Source of the DNA: Aspergillus flavus
Taxonomy: Eukaryota > Ascomycota > Eurotiomycetes > Eurotiales > Aspergillaceae
DNA: 64,000 nucleotides
Assembly (NCBI RefSeq): GCF_009017415.1
Contig: NC_092408.1
Location: 3,968,001 to 4,032,000, forward strand
Direction: 5' to 3'
Part shown: positions 42,282 through 54,519 of the stretch, piece by piece
How positions within the stretch are numbered: position 1 is the first letter of the stretch
How the letters are laid out: each line of letters starts with the position of its first letter
Notes under the pieces: generated by a model
Database searches by the model: none
The model's input: only the letters and a program-made list of their open reading frames with translations
Told to the model about the DNA's origin: nothing
Position numbers and translations under genes: made by a program

Positions 42282-44633
42282 ATGGCAATCATTAACCAGA
42301 AACCCACGCCGCCGGCGCCTCCCGCCCACCATGCACCGGTTCAACAACCGGTGAATCCAGCTCTCTATCAAGCTGTTTACCAAGGACTCCCAGCAGGACT
42401 GTATCACCCGTCGGCTTATCCGGGGACCTATCCCTTCGCTCACTCAGCATCGCGCCAAGCTTCCTACCCAACACCTCACCCAGGATCTCACTCGACAGCT
42501 CACCAGGCGTCGCATCCAGCACCTCATCCAGCAGGCCATCCAGTTATCCACCCTGTAGGTCATCACGGAGGTCACCTTGGAGTCCACCCTGGGGGTCACC
42601 AAGTGGGACACCAAGGAGGACCCCAAGGAGGCCAACAAGAAGGATACCCTGGGGCCTCTCGTGCGATCCATGCTGCCATCCCGCGCTCTATAGATCCCGC
42701 CAAGGTCGCCGAAGCAATGACACGCCTCAATGTCAATCCGGAGAGGGCAGCCTCAGGTAATCGGCAGAAAGCGCCAGACTCTACCCCGGCAAAGGACTCC
42801 AATGCTGCGAAAGTAACAGACTCGCGCCCCTACTTCTATATTGGGTATACATTTTTCAAGAAAGATGCGACCCCTGGCCACAAGCCCACCTGGGGCCAGG
42901 TGGAGAAGAGCCAAATGCATCTGACGCAAGCGGAGTTGATTGGCATGGTCCAAAAACGGGCAAAGAAGCTCCCCGGCGTCCAACAGTATCAATCTCTTTC
43001 AAAGGCAAAGCGCACCCATGTAGACCAACTCATCAACGAGCTCAAGAAGGGGGATTCTCACCTTGAATGGACTTGCGCATATGTCAAAGAAGAAGAACGA
43101 CTGATGAAGGGCAAGAACAACAAGCGCGGAGACTATGAGACTGTTTCCATGGACGTTGTGATCATGGGGAAGCCTATCACCTCTTCGCGTCCCAAAGTAG
43201 CGCAAGTGGAGTTCGATTTACCTGGCAGGCCTAAGGAGAAAATTGAGCCGCGGGCTGAGCCGAAGGCCGAAAATCCCGTGGTCATCGATGATCCTCGGCC
43301 ATTGGACACGGAGGTTGATAACGCCCCTCAGTGGGCAAGGCCCAATATGGGTCATGCACAACAACCCCCCATGGTGCAGGTGCACAATATCCCACGGCAG
43401 CTTAACCCTGAGTTCACTCAGCAAGCCCCGCCACCGCCGCCTCCCCCTCCTCAACCTCAGGCACAGCAGGCGGGAGGAAGACCATTGGTCAACCGTGGAC
43501 AACTACCACAAGAAGTTCCAGATCATTTCTCTTTTGGGGTACACCCACACGCAGCCATGCCCCACGTCGCGCGGGCCGCGCCAGAGAAGGGTCCCGCGAT
43601 TGATGTTCTAAAGGAACATGCCAGAGGTGTTGCCAGCGCTAGTGTACAACAGCACATGCCTCACGTCTCCAGAGCTGCTCCAGAGAACGGCCCTAGTGCT
43701 GAGGTCCTGAAGGAGCATGTTAGAGGGGTCCCTATGGGTGCGCACCAGCGCCCACAGGTAGCCATGCCCCACACCGCGAGGGCTGCTCCGGAGAATGGCC
43801 CAGCTATTGAGGTGCTAAAGGAGCACACCAGAGGCGTTCCCAGTACTGGTGCGCAACACCCAGGGGTCAATAACGTGTACAACCCAACCGGGGTGTCGGT
43901 AACCAATAACAACCCACGGAAAGAGCCATTCCACCCGTATGAATCTCGTTCCTTTGAGAATGTCACCCAGGGAGGTAGTGTTAAACCACCCAACATGGCG
44001 GAACCAGAGTTAGAGTTGGCCCCCGACTCCAGCAGTATTGGGGATGACGATTCAGAGATTTTCGATTTTGAAGACGTTAGCTCAGTTACAGATGACTCTG
44101 AACATGAGGGAGAGACACGTAAAGAAGCGCAGCCCTGGCGCGGAAGTCTCTTTCGCCGGCATTCCTCTACTTCAAGGCGTCCTGGGCCATCTCGATACCG
44201 CTCCCACTACCGGAAACAACCCTCGGGTGCATCTGACAACAGACACGGCCGTACCAAGTACCCAAGTGACTATGTTGATGTGATCCCCGCCGACAGCAGG
44301 GATTCGGACAAGCAAGTATGGAGGGTCCATAGCCGAGAAGTTGCTCGGCAGACCCGAGATCGCCCGAAGATTATCCACGCCCCTGTTAGTTCCGAGGATT
44401 TGGATGCACCCGAGTTCGACGAAAGATATCGTGGGCCACGAGCTCGCAACGATATCCGTACCCGAATTCTCGATGATCGGGAAGCAAGACTTGAGCGCCG
44501 AGAGAAGCAGTTAGACTATCGAACACGAATGCTGGATGTGTTAGATGAGAGATTGGATGATGCCTTGCGCCGACGCATGTCCCTGAGAGACGCTGGTCCG
44601 TATTACTCTCGACAGTATTATGAAAATTATTGA
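42282..44633 (+). CDS. Large low-complexity fungal protein of unknown function with tandem repeats
   Basis: The uninterrupted frame gives 783 aa from ATG 42282 (MAIINQKPTPPAPP). The frame is open upstream but lacks a Met, and CTACAG at 42260-42265 could be the acceptor of a leader intron. Residues ~60-125 are a His/Pro/Gly-rich stretch with repeated xPHPxGH and GGHxxGH units. Residues ~180-310 look folded (YFYIGYTFFKKD, LPGVQQYQSLSKAKRTHVDQ, HLEWTCAYVKEEERL). A proline run follows. Next come three 25-residue repeats, MPHxxRAAPExGPxxxVLKE with a following HxRGV. After an acidic segment and an R/S-rich part, the last ~60 residues form a charged helix (ARLERREKQLDYRTRMLDVL). No family assigned. 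Confidence 0.7.
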   Translation: MAIINQKPTPPAPPAHHAPVQQPVNPALYQAVYQGLPAGLYHPSAYPGTYPFAHSASRQASYPTPHPGSHSTAHQASHPAPHPAGHPVIHPVGHHGGHLGVHPGGHQVGHQGGPQGGQQEGYPGASRAIHAAIPRSIDPAKVAEAMTRLNVNPERAASGNRQKAPDSTPAKDSNAAKVTDSRPYFYIGYTFFKKDATPGHKPTWGQVEKSQMHLTQAELIGMVQKRAKKLPGVQQYQSLSKAKRTHVDQLINELKKGDSHLEWTCAYVKEEERLMKGKNNKRGDYETVSMDVVIMGKPITSSRPKVAQVEFDLPGRPKEKIEPRAEPKAENPVVIDDPRPLDTEVDNAPQWARPNMGHAQQPPMVQVHNIPRQLNPEFTQQAPPPPPPPPQPQAQQAGGRPLVNRGQLPQEVPDHFSFGVHPHAAMPHVARAAPEKGPAIDVLKEHARGVASASVQQHMPHVSRAAPENGPSAEVLKEHVRGVPMGAHQRPQVAMPHTARAAPENGPAIEVLKEHTRGVPSTGAQHPGVNNVYNPTGVSVTNNNPRKEPFHPYESRSFENVTQGGSVKPPNMAEPELELAPDSSSIGDDDSEIFDFEDVSSVTDDSEHEGETRKEAQPWRGSLFRRHSSTSRRPGPSRYRSHYRKQPSGASDNRHGRTKYPSDYVDVIPADSRDSDKQVWRVHSREVARQTRDRPKIIHAPVSSEDLDAPEFDERYRGPRARNDIRTRILDDREARLERREKQLDYRTRMLDVLDERLDDALRRRMSLRDAGPYYSRQYYENY
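43557..43838 (+). repeat. Three 25-codon tandem repeats inside the coding region
   Basis: Units at 43557-43631, 43656-43730 and 43764-43838, 99 and 108 bp apart, encode MPH(V/T)(A/S)RAAPE(K/N)GP.. and VLKEH(A/V/T)RGV. Both the protein and the DNA are clearly related, so the array arose by intragenic duplication. Confidence 0.85.
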
Positions 44634-45231
44634 TTTGAGTTCTCTTTTCCTTGCATTTTTCGATTTTTATGATTCCCCTTCTGTTTGAATGTTCCTCTTA
44701 TCCTCGGGCCGCTTTTTCTGTTAGTTTCTATTATTCTTTTCGGGTGTGAGTGGGGGATAGACACTAATAACGTCATTCACCGGGGACCGTTTTGTATACC
44801 AGTGTTGTCGCGACCTGTTGCGTTTAGTGTATGTTCCACGTATGTACTTTCTCTAAAAAAAAGTCGAATGAGTCATGAGAATGAGATATGATATGCACCT
44901 TACCGCACTATAACTGGGATCATTGTATAGTATGGATCTGTAGAGGACAGGATGTTCAGGGCCAAGTCAGCAGTTGACAGCGCATTGCATCCGGTGACGA
45001 GAACTTATCGATAAGCCCCACCAGTGCCGGCCTCAGGCAGTTCAACCCCCGCCATAGAGTGAGTGGGATTGATTTGGTTCGTTTTTCTTCCGTCTTCCAC
45101 CTTTTATGTCATCGCTCTTCCCTGTCGTCTGATCTTCTTCTACTCTTTCTTCCATACTGAACTTGACAATCACCCTGTCTTTTCTCAATCAAACTCGTCG
45201 TATCTTACTTTCATATAAACACACATTCAAA
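44634..45231 (+). promoter_or_regulatory. tpiA promoter region with CT-rich leader
   Basis: 598 bp upstream of the triosephosphate isomerase gene. A pyrimidine-rich tract (about 45079-45160) precedes the ATG, a hallmark of highly expressed glycolytic genes in Aspergillus. The element CTTATCGATAAG is at 45004-45015. The first ~200 bp probably hold the 3' UTR of the preceding gene. Confidence 0.55.
45004..45015. promoter_or_regulatory. 12-bp palindrome of two opposed GATA cores (second copy)
   Basis: Identical to the 12-mer at 13012-13023. It lies 217-228 bp upstream of the tpiA ATG and ~30 bp upstream of the pyrimidine-rich region. Function inferred from the motif only. Confidence 0.35.
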
Positions 45232-46360
<1,129 letters not shown>

Positions 46361-46616
46361 GCAAACCGATGGTGCTAATATAGGCTATAATCACCTTCTG
46401 TTTCCTTTACCGATAAATTTATGACGTTTCGAAATTAGTTCTATGATCTAAATATTAAAATGAATATAGAGGTTTTTTATACTTGGAAATATATCGCATA
46501 GTTCATCTATTTAGTCCCGCTCTAACACTAAATATATACATCCATGCAAAAGCCGTGTCACCTATACAATATACCCAACACCCATTATCTAAAAAAACCA
46601 AATAACTTAGAAGAAA

Positions 46617-48033
46617 TCAAGAGGAATAAAGTACGGAAACTCCCACACCCCTCCAATACGACGGCACACCCCCACCACTACTCTGCCCCGACCCAGCCGC
46701 AGCAGCCGCCCACGAAGAAGAAGAGAACGAACTCGGCCCCAATCCCACCCCAGCACTGACCAGAAGCTCCTTCACGCGCCCTTCCCAAAGAACCCGTACA
46801 TTCCACGACTGATCGACCCGAATCTTGAGAACAGAGTCGGTCGCCTCCTCCTCTTCTTGCCTCTCCGTCGATTCAGCAGGCAAAGAAGGCAAAGACAGAG
46901 GCTCAGAAGCGCGCATCTTCCGTCTCGCCCATTCCAACCCATCGTCTTGTTTCCTCGATTTCCGCCACAGTTCACAACCAGCCACCATCTCACTCTCCCA
47001 ACTGTAGACATTGAACCCGAAACGCGAACTAAACGCCAGGTTAGGCGACGCGCGGAGCGAATATGTCGTCGACAAGGAACCAGTCAACGGCGTCAGCGTT
47101 AAGGTAAGCGTATACGGAAATGTAGATATAGGGGTACTCTGGTTCGCCGTGGCAGATCCTGTCGCCGTTGACGCAGGCACATCCGTCGCAGCGGGGAGAG
47201 TACTAAACCTCAGACCGGTGGACATGCCAATGAGCGACGACACAGGCGAGTAATATGCCTCCGCGCCGGCTGATAGAAGCGATAGCCGCGGCGCGGCGGT
47301 ATCTGTCGCGGAGCGAGGGTCGGGTCCGAAGTTCCATAGCCCCCGCCAGCCGAAGAGCGCATTGTCTGTGCTGAAGAGGTACTCGTTACTGTATTTGCCT
47401 GTGTCGTGCGACAATTGCGTGAGGAGGGATGCCTGCGGCGCGGATTTGGAAAGCGGGGGGCCTCTTGTTGAGCAGACCGCTAGTGTTAGGTGCATAGTTG
47501 GGGAGATGCGACGGAGGAAGAGGGCGTTTAGGGTTGTTGGGGGTGGAAGGTGTAGTGTTGCGTGCAGGAGGGTAGGCTTGCTGGCGAACGACGGTTGGAC
47601 ATTTTGGGGATTGTCGAGGATTGAGTCCAAGTTCCAGTCTTCAATTGGGGCGCTTGGGGGCGTTACTTGGCGGTATCCAGGAGATAGCTTGCGGAGGGGA
47701 ATTAAGGCGCTTCGGCTTGGTGTATTGGTGAAGGGAACGGTGCTGTAGAGGTAGGAGACTGAGCCGTCGATTAGGCCTACTGTGCCGAGGGTATAGCTGG
47801 TTGCGAAATTGGGGGTTGACAGAGAGGAGAGATGCACGCGTAGACGCTCGGGGGTTGAGAAGTCCAGGAGGGCTGTGGTTTTCTTAGTTAGGGAAATCTT
47901 TTCAAGGGAGTGAGAGAGAAGGCATTAGGTGCTTACACTGGGCTGTGGCCGTCAGCGACGAGTATGAATTGTCGCGGTTCCAGTTAGTCCCCTCGGCGAA
48001 CGCGAGTTGGATATAATCCATGAAGTCGAGCAT
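46617..48033 (-). CDS. mdm10: Mdm10, mitochondrial outer-membrane beta-barrel of ERMES and SAM
   Basis: Exons 48033-47937 and 47872-46617 (64-nt intron) give 450 aa. The N-terminus [20 protein letters not shown] and, across the intron, [17 protein letters not shown] are characteristic. [19 protein letters not shown] begins the porin-like barrel, and [19 protein letters not shown] is a conserved C-terminal strand block. The barrel has a low-complexity Ser/Ala/Gly insertion near the C-terminus ([14 protein letters not shown]) and ends GVSVLYSS. The family tethers mitochondria to the ER in the ERMES complex (with Mmm1, Mdm12 and Mdm34) and helps insert beta-barrel proteins in the SAM complex. 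ATG 48033 is fixed by the conserved first residues. Confidence 0.95.
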
Positions 48034-48409
48034 TGTCGGCCAATGACAGCAGTTGGTATAGTACAATCAAGAGAGAATCAAGCCCAGAGCCCCCAGCTAG
48101 ATCATCATGGACCAAGTCGAGAATACGCCAACGGTCTAATTGAGAGTGAGAGTTGATATGTCAGTCGGCGGAGGCATTTACAGCTGATTTCCCCATGCAG
48201 TTTAGATCTAATCGGATAAGCCCCGCATCAACAATATTCCGACTGTTATCAGTGAAGAAAAAAATAATTGATTTTCGAACTCCTCCAAGTCGACCCATTT
48301 CCGCGCTTGTATATAAAACCCATCTTCCCCTCCACCGGGTCCAAGAACGTCGGGGTGTCGATAATTTCAAAACCGGGTTTTCGAATTTTTCACCCACCAG
48401 TCCGCCACA
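48034..48409. promoter_or_regulatory. Divergent mdm10/mrt4 promoter region
   Basis: 376 bp between head-to-head genes. No specific element recognised. Confidence 0.4.
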
Positions 48410-49296
48410 ATGCCTCGCTCCAAGCGCGCCCGCGTCGTCCACGAGACCAAGACCGCCAAAAAGTCCCACAAGGAACAGACCAGACGCCTGTACGCCAATA
48501 TCCGGGAATCTGTCGAGAAATATGACCACCTGTTCGTCTTCGGAGTTGATAACATGCGCAATACCTACCTGAAGGATGTGCGCACTGAGTTCGCTGATAG
48601 CCGGTGAGTTTGTCTTTCCCTTATTTTTCACCTTGCGGGGGATTGTCTGTATTTTGATATTGGACTTTCTTGGTCTGTGGACATGGAAAATTGGAATATA
48701 TCTCGATACATGGATATTCTATGATCAATGGCTAACATACTCGCAGTCTCTTCTTCGGCAAGACCAAAGTCATGGCCGTTGCACTGGGCCACAATCCCGA
48801 ATCCGAAGCAGCCACCAACCTGCACAAGCTCGTCCCCTATCTGACCGGTGCCGTCGGTCTCCTCTTCACCTCTCGCGATCCCGAGTCCGTCACCAACTAC
48901 TTCGAGACCTTCCGTCCCCTGGACTTCGCCCGTGCCGGAACAGTCAGCACCCGGTCCTTCAGCATCCCGAACGGCCTTGTGTACTCGCGAGCCGGCGAGA
49001 TCCCCGCCTCAGAGGACGAGCCAGTCAGCCACACGATCGAGCCCGAGCTGCGCAAGCTGGGCGTCCCCACCCGTCTCGTCAAGGGCAAGGTTATGCTCGA
49101 GTTGACCGGTGGCCAGGAGGCATTCCCCGTTTGCCGGGAGGGAGAGGTTCTCGATTCGCGGCAGACGACGCTACTCAAGATGTTCGGTGTTGCTACTTCT
49201 GAGTTCCATGTTGCACTGAAGGCTTGCTGGACCCGGGAAAGTGGGGAGGTGAAGATTCTTGAGAAGGAGCAGGGTGGTATGGAGGTTGAGCAGTGA
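48410..49296 (+). CDS. mrt4: Mrt4, ribosome assembly factor (uL10/P0-like)
   Basis: Exons 48410-48603 and 48747-49296 (143-nt intron) give 247 aa. The basic start [39 protein letters not shown] and, across the intron, [14 protein letters not shown] match Mrt4. [13 protein letters not shown] and [14 protein letters not shown] follow, as in the P0 family. Mrt4 occupies the P0 site on pre-60S particles in the nucleolus and is replaced by P0 in late maturation. The C-terminal acidic tail and the P0 stalk-binding extension are absent, which separates it from P0. It shares the 60S pathway with Ria1 (57594-61160), but the two are not adjacent. Confidence 0.93.
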
Positions 49297-50158
49297 AGTG
49301 CGGGAAATTTGGGGTTATAGAAAAAAAGTCCTTTTTCAGATTCTTTTCTTTGTCTTTTCTTCTTCGACGAAATCCCCTGGGCATTTCTTGGAGTTAGGTA
49401 TTGGCGCTTGCTTTTCTGCTTCTTTCTTCTTTTTCTTTCTCTTGTTATGAGTGGTACCCGTTTATGACGGGTTATTCATTGCTGGATGAGCGTATGATGG
49501 ACATACATGAATACCAAGCTAAAATCCTACCATAAATAAATAAACCTACAGTGACTATAAAGCAGGAGGTTACATGAGGATAAAATAAGACTATTCCGAC
49601 CATTACCTTGATTTACACTGTACGAAGACACCTGGCATCGGTTATTTGTTGTTGCAGAACCTTACCTGATCTTCTTACCTGACCCCCGTGACACCTCCAT
49701 GAAATCCACCTAAGACGTTGACTACCTAAAGTACATACTTACCCATAAAAGAGCAGTGCAAACCCTGGAGTAGAGGAAATTGGCAGGGTAGAAGGACATG
49801 CAAAGCAAGCAGAAGAATAACTCGATAAGGAAAACAGTAAGAAAGGGGTCGCGACCAAGTGTCCGGTTCCAGTAGACGTCGACTCTCCGGGAAGGAAACG
49901 GCCATTCCAAGGATCAGATCATGATGAGACCCCAGCGGTGTATATAGATACCTCGGTTCTGGCGTAAGATGAGGATGCGTAATGCTTCGACTGTTGTAAG
50001 TAATGGCCAAGCCTGAAGGAGACCTGAATGATCGGCGTGGACCTTGCCTTACCCATTGCCAAAACAGACGACGAGAGAAACTGGAGGATCGATCAGAAAT
50101 ACCCACCAGCAAACCATGTTGAGTACTAAATGGGGGAAATCCTTCATGAGGTAGGTAT
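49297..50158. other. Convergent 3' intergenic region (mrt4 / U1-70K)
   Basis: 862 bp. Long frames run into it from the U1-70K region (for example a minus-strand frame 49726-50748), but they are shadows of the Arg/Gly/Asp-rich repeats of that gene. No independent gene is supported. Confidence 0.5.
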
Positions 50159-51524
50159 TCAGTATCTTCTCTTGGCGCGAGGGTCGTCGTATGAATCATC
50201 CTCATGATATCGCTTGCGTCCATAGTCCTCTCGGCCTCCGTATCGGTCACCACGATCACGATCGCGGTCGCGGTCCCGGTAACGGTAGCTGTCCCTGTCG
50301 CGGTCCCTGTGCCGGTCACCACCATCGCGGTCCCGGTCATCCCGTCGATCGCGGTCGGAGAAGCCATCTCTCGGCCTAACGGGTTCACGGTTGCTTCCGG
50401 TTGCGCCCCGATCACGATCACCAAACCTGCCACCAAAACCACCGCTCCTTCCACCACCAGGGCCAGACGGTGCATTTGGTGGAGCTTGTCCGCCTCCGCC
50501 GAATCCATTGCGGCCTCCTTGGTATCCAACACCACCACGAGGACCCCCGAAACGTTCGTTACGGAAGCCTCCCCTTCCTCTACCACCACCAAAGCCACCA
50601 CGGAAGCCACCACCATAGCCTCCAGGTCCAGAGGGAGCGCCGAATGATCCAGGACCAATAGGGCGCGAGGGCAAGGCTTTGGTGTAACCACGGCCTCCAA
50701 GACCGCCGCCGAAGCGCCGAGGCTTCCAGCCCTTGACGGTGCGACCACGTTCTACGTCAACCAAGACACGTCGGTCCTTGATACGAATGCCATCCGTCTC
50801 TTTGTAGGCGGCTGGAACCGTCAGAAGCATATAATGTCAGCAAAACGATCTCACGACGCAGATACCTGTTGCCAATAAAGGTGTTGGTCATTTGCAGTAA
50901 TACCTTTCATGTCTTTCTCGCGCTCGTAAACGATAAAAGCGTATCCTCTGTGCGGTTTCTTCGAACCCTTTGGAGTTACAGTGTCTTTGACGATACGGAT
51001 CTAGATAGAGTCAATGACATCAGTATAGGAGAAACCAAAAGAAGAAAAGTTAAAAAGGATTGTAAGAGTATTACCCGCTCAATAGGTCCAAAACGGCCGA
51101 ACTCTCTTTCGAGATCGGACTCCTTGACATCGTAACTAAGACGAGATACAAAAAGTGTCTTGAAGGGGTCACCACGAGCTTGCGGGTCGTTTGAAGGGTC
51201 GACTGGAAAAGTTAGTATGCATGCGCTCAGACGCAACTACAGAGTTAATGGGGATAACCCACATGTATGAATGCCTTCTGTCAAGTGTTTCTCGATGTTT
51301 TCCTTCTTCTCCTGCTTCTGTCGCAATTTGCGCTGTATCCAACTCTCTGTAGCATTGTACGGGTACTCCTCTTCATACTCCTTCAAGTCCGGGAGATACT
51401 GTGCGACACCGCCGAGTGTACTCTTCTTACAGTCCTCTGGTGCACGGTCAATGGGAGTAACATAGCGCAAGGGTGGACGAGGCTGAAAGAGGGCGAGGAG
51501 CGGAGGGGGGAGCTTGTCCGTCAT
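50159..51524 (-). CDS. U1 snRNP 70 kDa protein (U1-70K)
   Basis: Exons 51524-51263, 51202-51075, 51000-50904 and 50811-50159 give 379 aa. The N-terminus ([20 protein letters not shown], then a helix [15 protein letters not shown]) is the U1-70K leader that wraps around the snRNP core. The RRM follows, with RNP2 [10 protein letters not shown] and RNP1 RGYAFIVYE, and [19 protein letters not shown] closes the domain. The last ~200 residues are Gly/Arg/Asp rich ([15 protein letters not shown], then RDRDR runs), in place of the RS domain of animals. It binds stem-loop I of U1 snRNA and helps define 5' splice sites. It is divergent from mrpl51, with 306 bp between the start codons. Confidence 0.93.
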
Positions 51525-51830
51525 CGTTGAGCCCTCAGTCAGTTAAAGTATAGTACAGTATGACAAAATGAGGGTTCGATTCCCATGCGCAATGGGCATA
51601 GGCAACGATGAGCGTTGGAATTATTCTGAGACACTACCACAGGCCTCGTTTGTCGAGTTCGCGTTCCTCCGTGACTTGGCAGCTCAATTGCAGTTCTGGA
51701 AGCCGCTAGGCGCGCTAACCGACATAGCCGCGGACCAATGACAGCCACGCCCGGAGGTGCTGAAAAGTGAACTATCTCTCCGTAGACCGGCTCTCGACTT
51801 ACTGTAGCGATCAAATAAAGAATCGCAGAA
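51525..51830. promoter_or_regulatory. Divergent U1-70K / mL43 promoter
   Basis: 306 bp shared by two start codons. It contains GGTTCGATTCC at 51573-51583, which resembles a tRNA T-loop, but no complete tRNA can be built around it. Confidence 0.4.
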
Positions 51831-52364
51831 ATGCCTGTACAAGGAATTAGAGCGGTTACCACAGCCAGAGTATGTCTATCTCACTCGAAACTAGGTCTGT
51901 GGTGCTCACAATAGCTAATTTTTCGCAGAACGGCGTGGGTGCCTTTATTTTACCATGCAAGCGTTTGGACTTTCACTACTGTGACTGGGCTGGAAGTTCC
52001 CGTGGAATGGTGTATGTATTCTCCATATGAGGTGGAACTTGGTCATTGATGCTAACGGTGGTGTTTACCCAGAGCTTTCCTGAAGAACACTCTTCCCTCC
52101 TTCGCCAAAGCCAACCCTCAGATTGAAATCCGCGTATCGCCACGACCACACAAGCACCCCGTAATCAAAAGCCACTACATCAACGGACGTGAGAAGGCAG
52201 TCTGTGTTCGCAACCTCGAGCCCGAACAGATCTTCCAGAAAGCAAACTTGCTCAAGGAGGCTAGCGGCGAGAAATTGAAGCGTACCAAGAAGCCCGTCAC
52301 AAGTATCAACGAGAGTGTCAGAGGCATCTGGTCCCCGTATCACGGAGACCTCAAGTCTGTCTAA
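51831..52364 (+). CDS. mrpl51: Mitochondrial large-subunit ribosomal protein mL43 (MRPL51)
   Basis: Exons 51831-51869, 51929-52011 and 52073-52364 give 137 aa. Motifs: NGVGAFILPCKRLDFHYCDW, then SSRGMVAFLKNTLPSFAKAN and HPVIKSHYINGREKAVCVRN. This is the thioredoxin-like L51/S25/CI-B8 domain, found in mL43, mS25 and the complex I subunit NDUFA2. The N-terminal FCDWGGSS-type block points to mL43. The start MPVQGIRAV is followed by an intron after 13 codons. Intron 2 uses donor GTATGT within codon 41. It acts in the mitochondrial 54S subunit, as does Mhr1/mL67 at 3111-4223. Confidence 0.92.
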
Positions 52365-52778
52365 AGCGGTGTTTTTGGGTTTACTGCGACGGTGTTATTT
52401 TCTGGATTGCGACGCTTCCAGCTTGTCATATTCATACAATGTATTATGGGTCTATTTGTTTTGTTCTGGGAAACCAATGCTTTCTATGTTAGAATATGTA
52501 GCATATGTATGTACAAAATGCATTGATCTTCAGTATTAACACGTTAATAGGAATCGCAACCTATTGAGGTAGCTTCGAAATAACCAAAAGTGTATGCCAT
52601 GGTTCAGTAGCTAGTAGCCGAACGACGGATCTACTAGCAATCCATATAATATTCATCCCATCAACCATCAATGCAATAAGGGTATCGAAGAAGTAGTAAA
52701 TCAGACCAAGTAACCGCCCACCTAACACCGGAATCATGCAAGCCCTGTATAAAATATGGGGAGTAGAGAATATATGTA
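52365..52778. other. Convergent 3' intergenic region
   Basis: 414 bp between the mL43 gene and the RING-like gene. Nothing recognised. Confidence 0.5.
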
Positions 52779-53815
52779 TCAGAGATAGATCTGAAACATG
52801 GATTTTGGTGCGCTGACAGCCTTCCCGCAATCGTCCACTTGACATTTAGAAAACGGCTTCACAGGCTGCGATGCCTTCTTAGCGTTCGATTTGGATCTAT
52901 GGGTGGCACACTGCCCGCAATAAACCTGGAGTTGGTGTTAGAGCTGGTTAGCACAAGGGGCATCATGGGGATACGAACATGTCCGCATTGTTTTACCACC
53001 CAAATCTGTTGTTGAATCTCATCACCCGTACCGAGTTCTACATCACAATTCGGACAACACACGACCTCGTCTTCAAGTTTCCTTGTAAACCCTTCCGGCG
53101 GCGGGCTAGGTGGCTTGTACGTTGGCCGTGACCCCCGATCCGGTGAAAACCCTTGAATCTGATAATCCATTGACAGCGGACCGTCCATATCCAAGTTGAT
53201 TGTCAGATCAACTGCTCCACCTGATCTCTCTCCGATCCAAAATGTCTCCACATCTTGTGGCGGGCGACGGGGCCCCCTGGTTCTCCATCCAGGATCCCTA
53301 GAAAATAGCCCTCTACCAGATAAATGTTGAACCCGGGGATCATCTAACCGTAGGAACCGTACAAGCCCGGAGCCGAAATCAAAGCCTCTGGGCCGTGGTG
53401 GCGATGGTCGAGGTAGCTGGGGTCGAACGCTGGCGCCCACGAATTGGACTTCTGGACTGCTAGGAGAGTCGAGATCAATTGTATTATCCGGTTCATCTTC
53501 TAGATCCACGACGTCTGCCATGATATCCCTTCCAAAGCGGGGCTGTCTAGGGCGCCGCGATGTTGCTCGGGCGCTCCTATCTCGCTGTTGTGGAGGCGAG
53601 TCCGGTTCATTTGTCAAATCGATCACTTCATCTGTCTGAGGGGAAGCCGAGACGACAGGTCTCCTCATGTCGAGACCGTCCCCAGCGTACCTCATGGGTG
53701 GCAACTGGTTGGTCGGAGCTCTGGAGGACGAGGGCTCTCCATTTTGTGAATAGAAACGGCGATTGGGTGAATGAGACGTTCGGGACATTTGTTGGTGGCT
53801 ACGCTGTAGTTTCAT
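52779..53815 (-). CDS. Disordered protein with SUMO-interacting motifs and a C-terminal RING-like zinc finger
   Basis: Exons 53815-52979 and 52925-52779 (53-nt intron) give 327 aa from ATG 53815; the second Met (MSRTSHSPNRRF) is an equally good start. Acidic hydrophobic motifs EVIDLTNEP, VVDLEDE and NTIDLDSPSSPEVQFV are typical SIM/beta-SIM sequences. The C-terminus has CCPNCDVELG, VVKQCGHV|YCGQCA and, after a basic loop, FSKCQVDDCGKAV, a Cys/His series fitting a degenerate RING. SIMs plus a C-terminal RING suggest a SUMO-targeted ubiquitin ligase subunit (Slx5/Rfp-like). Family members are often annotated only as cell-cycle control protein. The ligase role is inference. Confidence 0.65.
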
Positions 53816-54519
53816 GATAATCGTCAGCAATCCCCCATCTCTCTAGTGTTGGCACAATGGATGCCCCGCCTCTTGAAGGCAATGGAAAGATATGTGGCGG
53901 ACCTTTCTCGGCCGTGCAGCTACAAACTGCACACCTGAGTCGTCGTTCATGTCAAGTTCCTTGCGCTGGAGTCAAAGATGTGGCAGAACTGAGTGGCTGA
54001 GAAGAATGAAGAGGAAGGGAGTGAGAGAGGCGTGGGAGTCGAAACCGAAGGTGCGATACAGCTGGCGGAAGAGTTCTTAATCATCCAATGTAATAAGTTC
54101 GGAGCCGAGTCCTTGCGGTGGAGAGATGACATGATATATGCCGCCCTCATCAACAGTTGGCCACCGGTATTGGAGACCCCGATAAGATAAGTAAAAAGTG
54201 TAAGTGTAATGAAGGAATACGGGAAAAAAGGGAAAGAGGAAGGACAACCCCGATGTCACCAGATCTATTCTTAAATTAGGTCCCGATCACCGGCTGAAAC
54301 GACAACAAGTATTATTAATGTGACGGGTTCCGGCAACATGTTCTGGTATGTGTTAATTTCAACTCCGGGTAACAACAGTACATCCAAGACAGTAATCTAT
54401 TGTCTTTTATTCTTTCAGTTCTCTCCCAACTGTGAAGTTCAGGTGAAAACCAGCATCCATAATTTCAAGAACTAAAAGTACAAACTCAATGCTTTGCTTT
54501 TCTCTGAAAGGTATCATTA
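53816..54519. other. Intergenic, RING-like gene promoter and prp19 3' region
   Basis: 704 bp between two minus-strand genes. Short frames here (for example 53947-54153) lack known motifs. Confidence 0.45.

Noticed and set aside
49726..50748. 340-codon minus-strand frame rich in Val, Gly, Ala and Thr
   Set aside because: It is an alternate-frame shadow of the repetitive Arg/Asp/Gly codons of U1-70K exon 4, has no domain, and disagrees with the splice pattern that gives U1-70K.
51560..51600. tRNA-like T-loop sequence GGTTCGATTCC
   Set aside because: The flanking T-stem has a mismatch, and no A-box, anticodon arm or acceptor pairing can be found on either strand.
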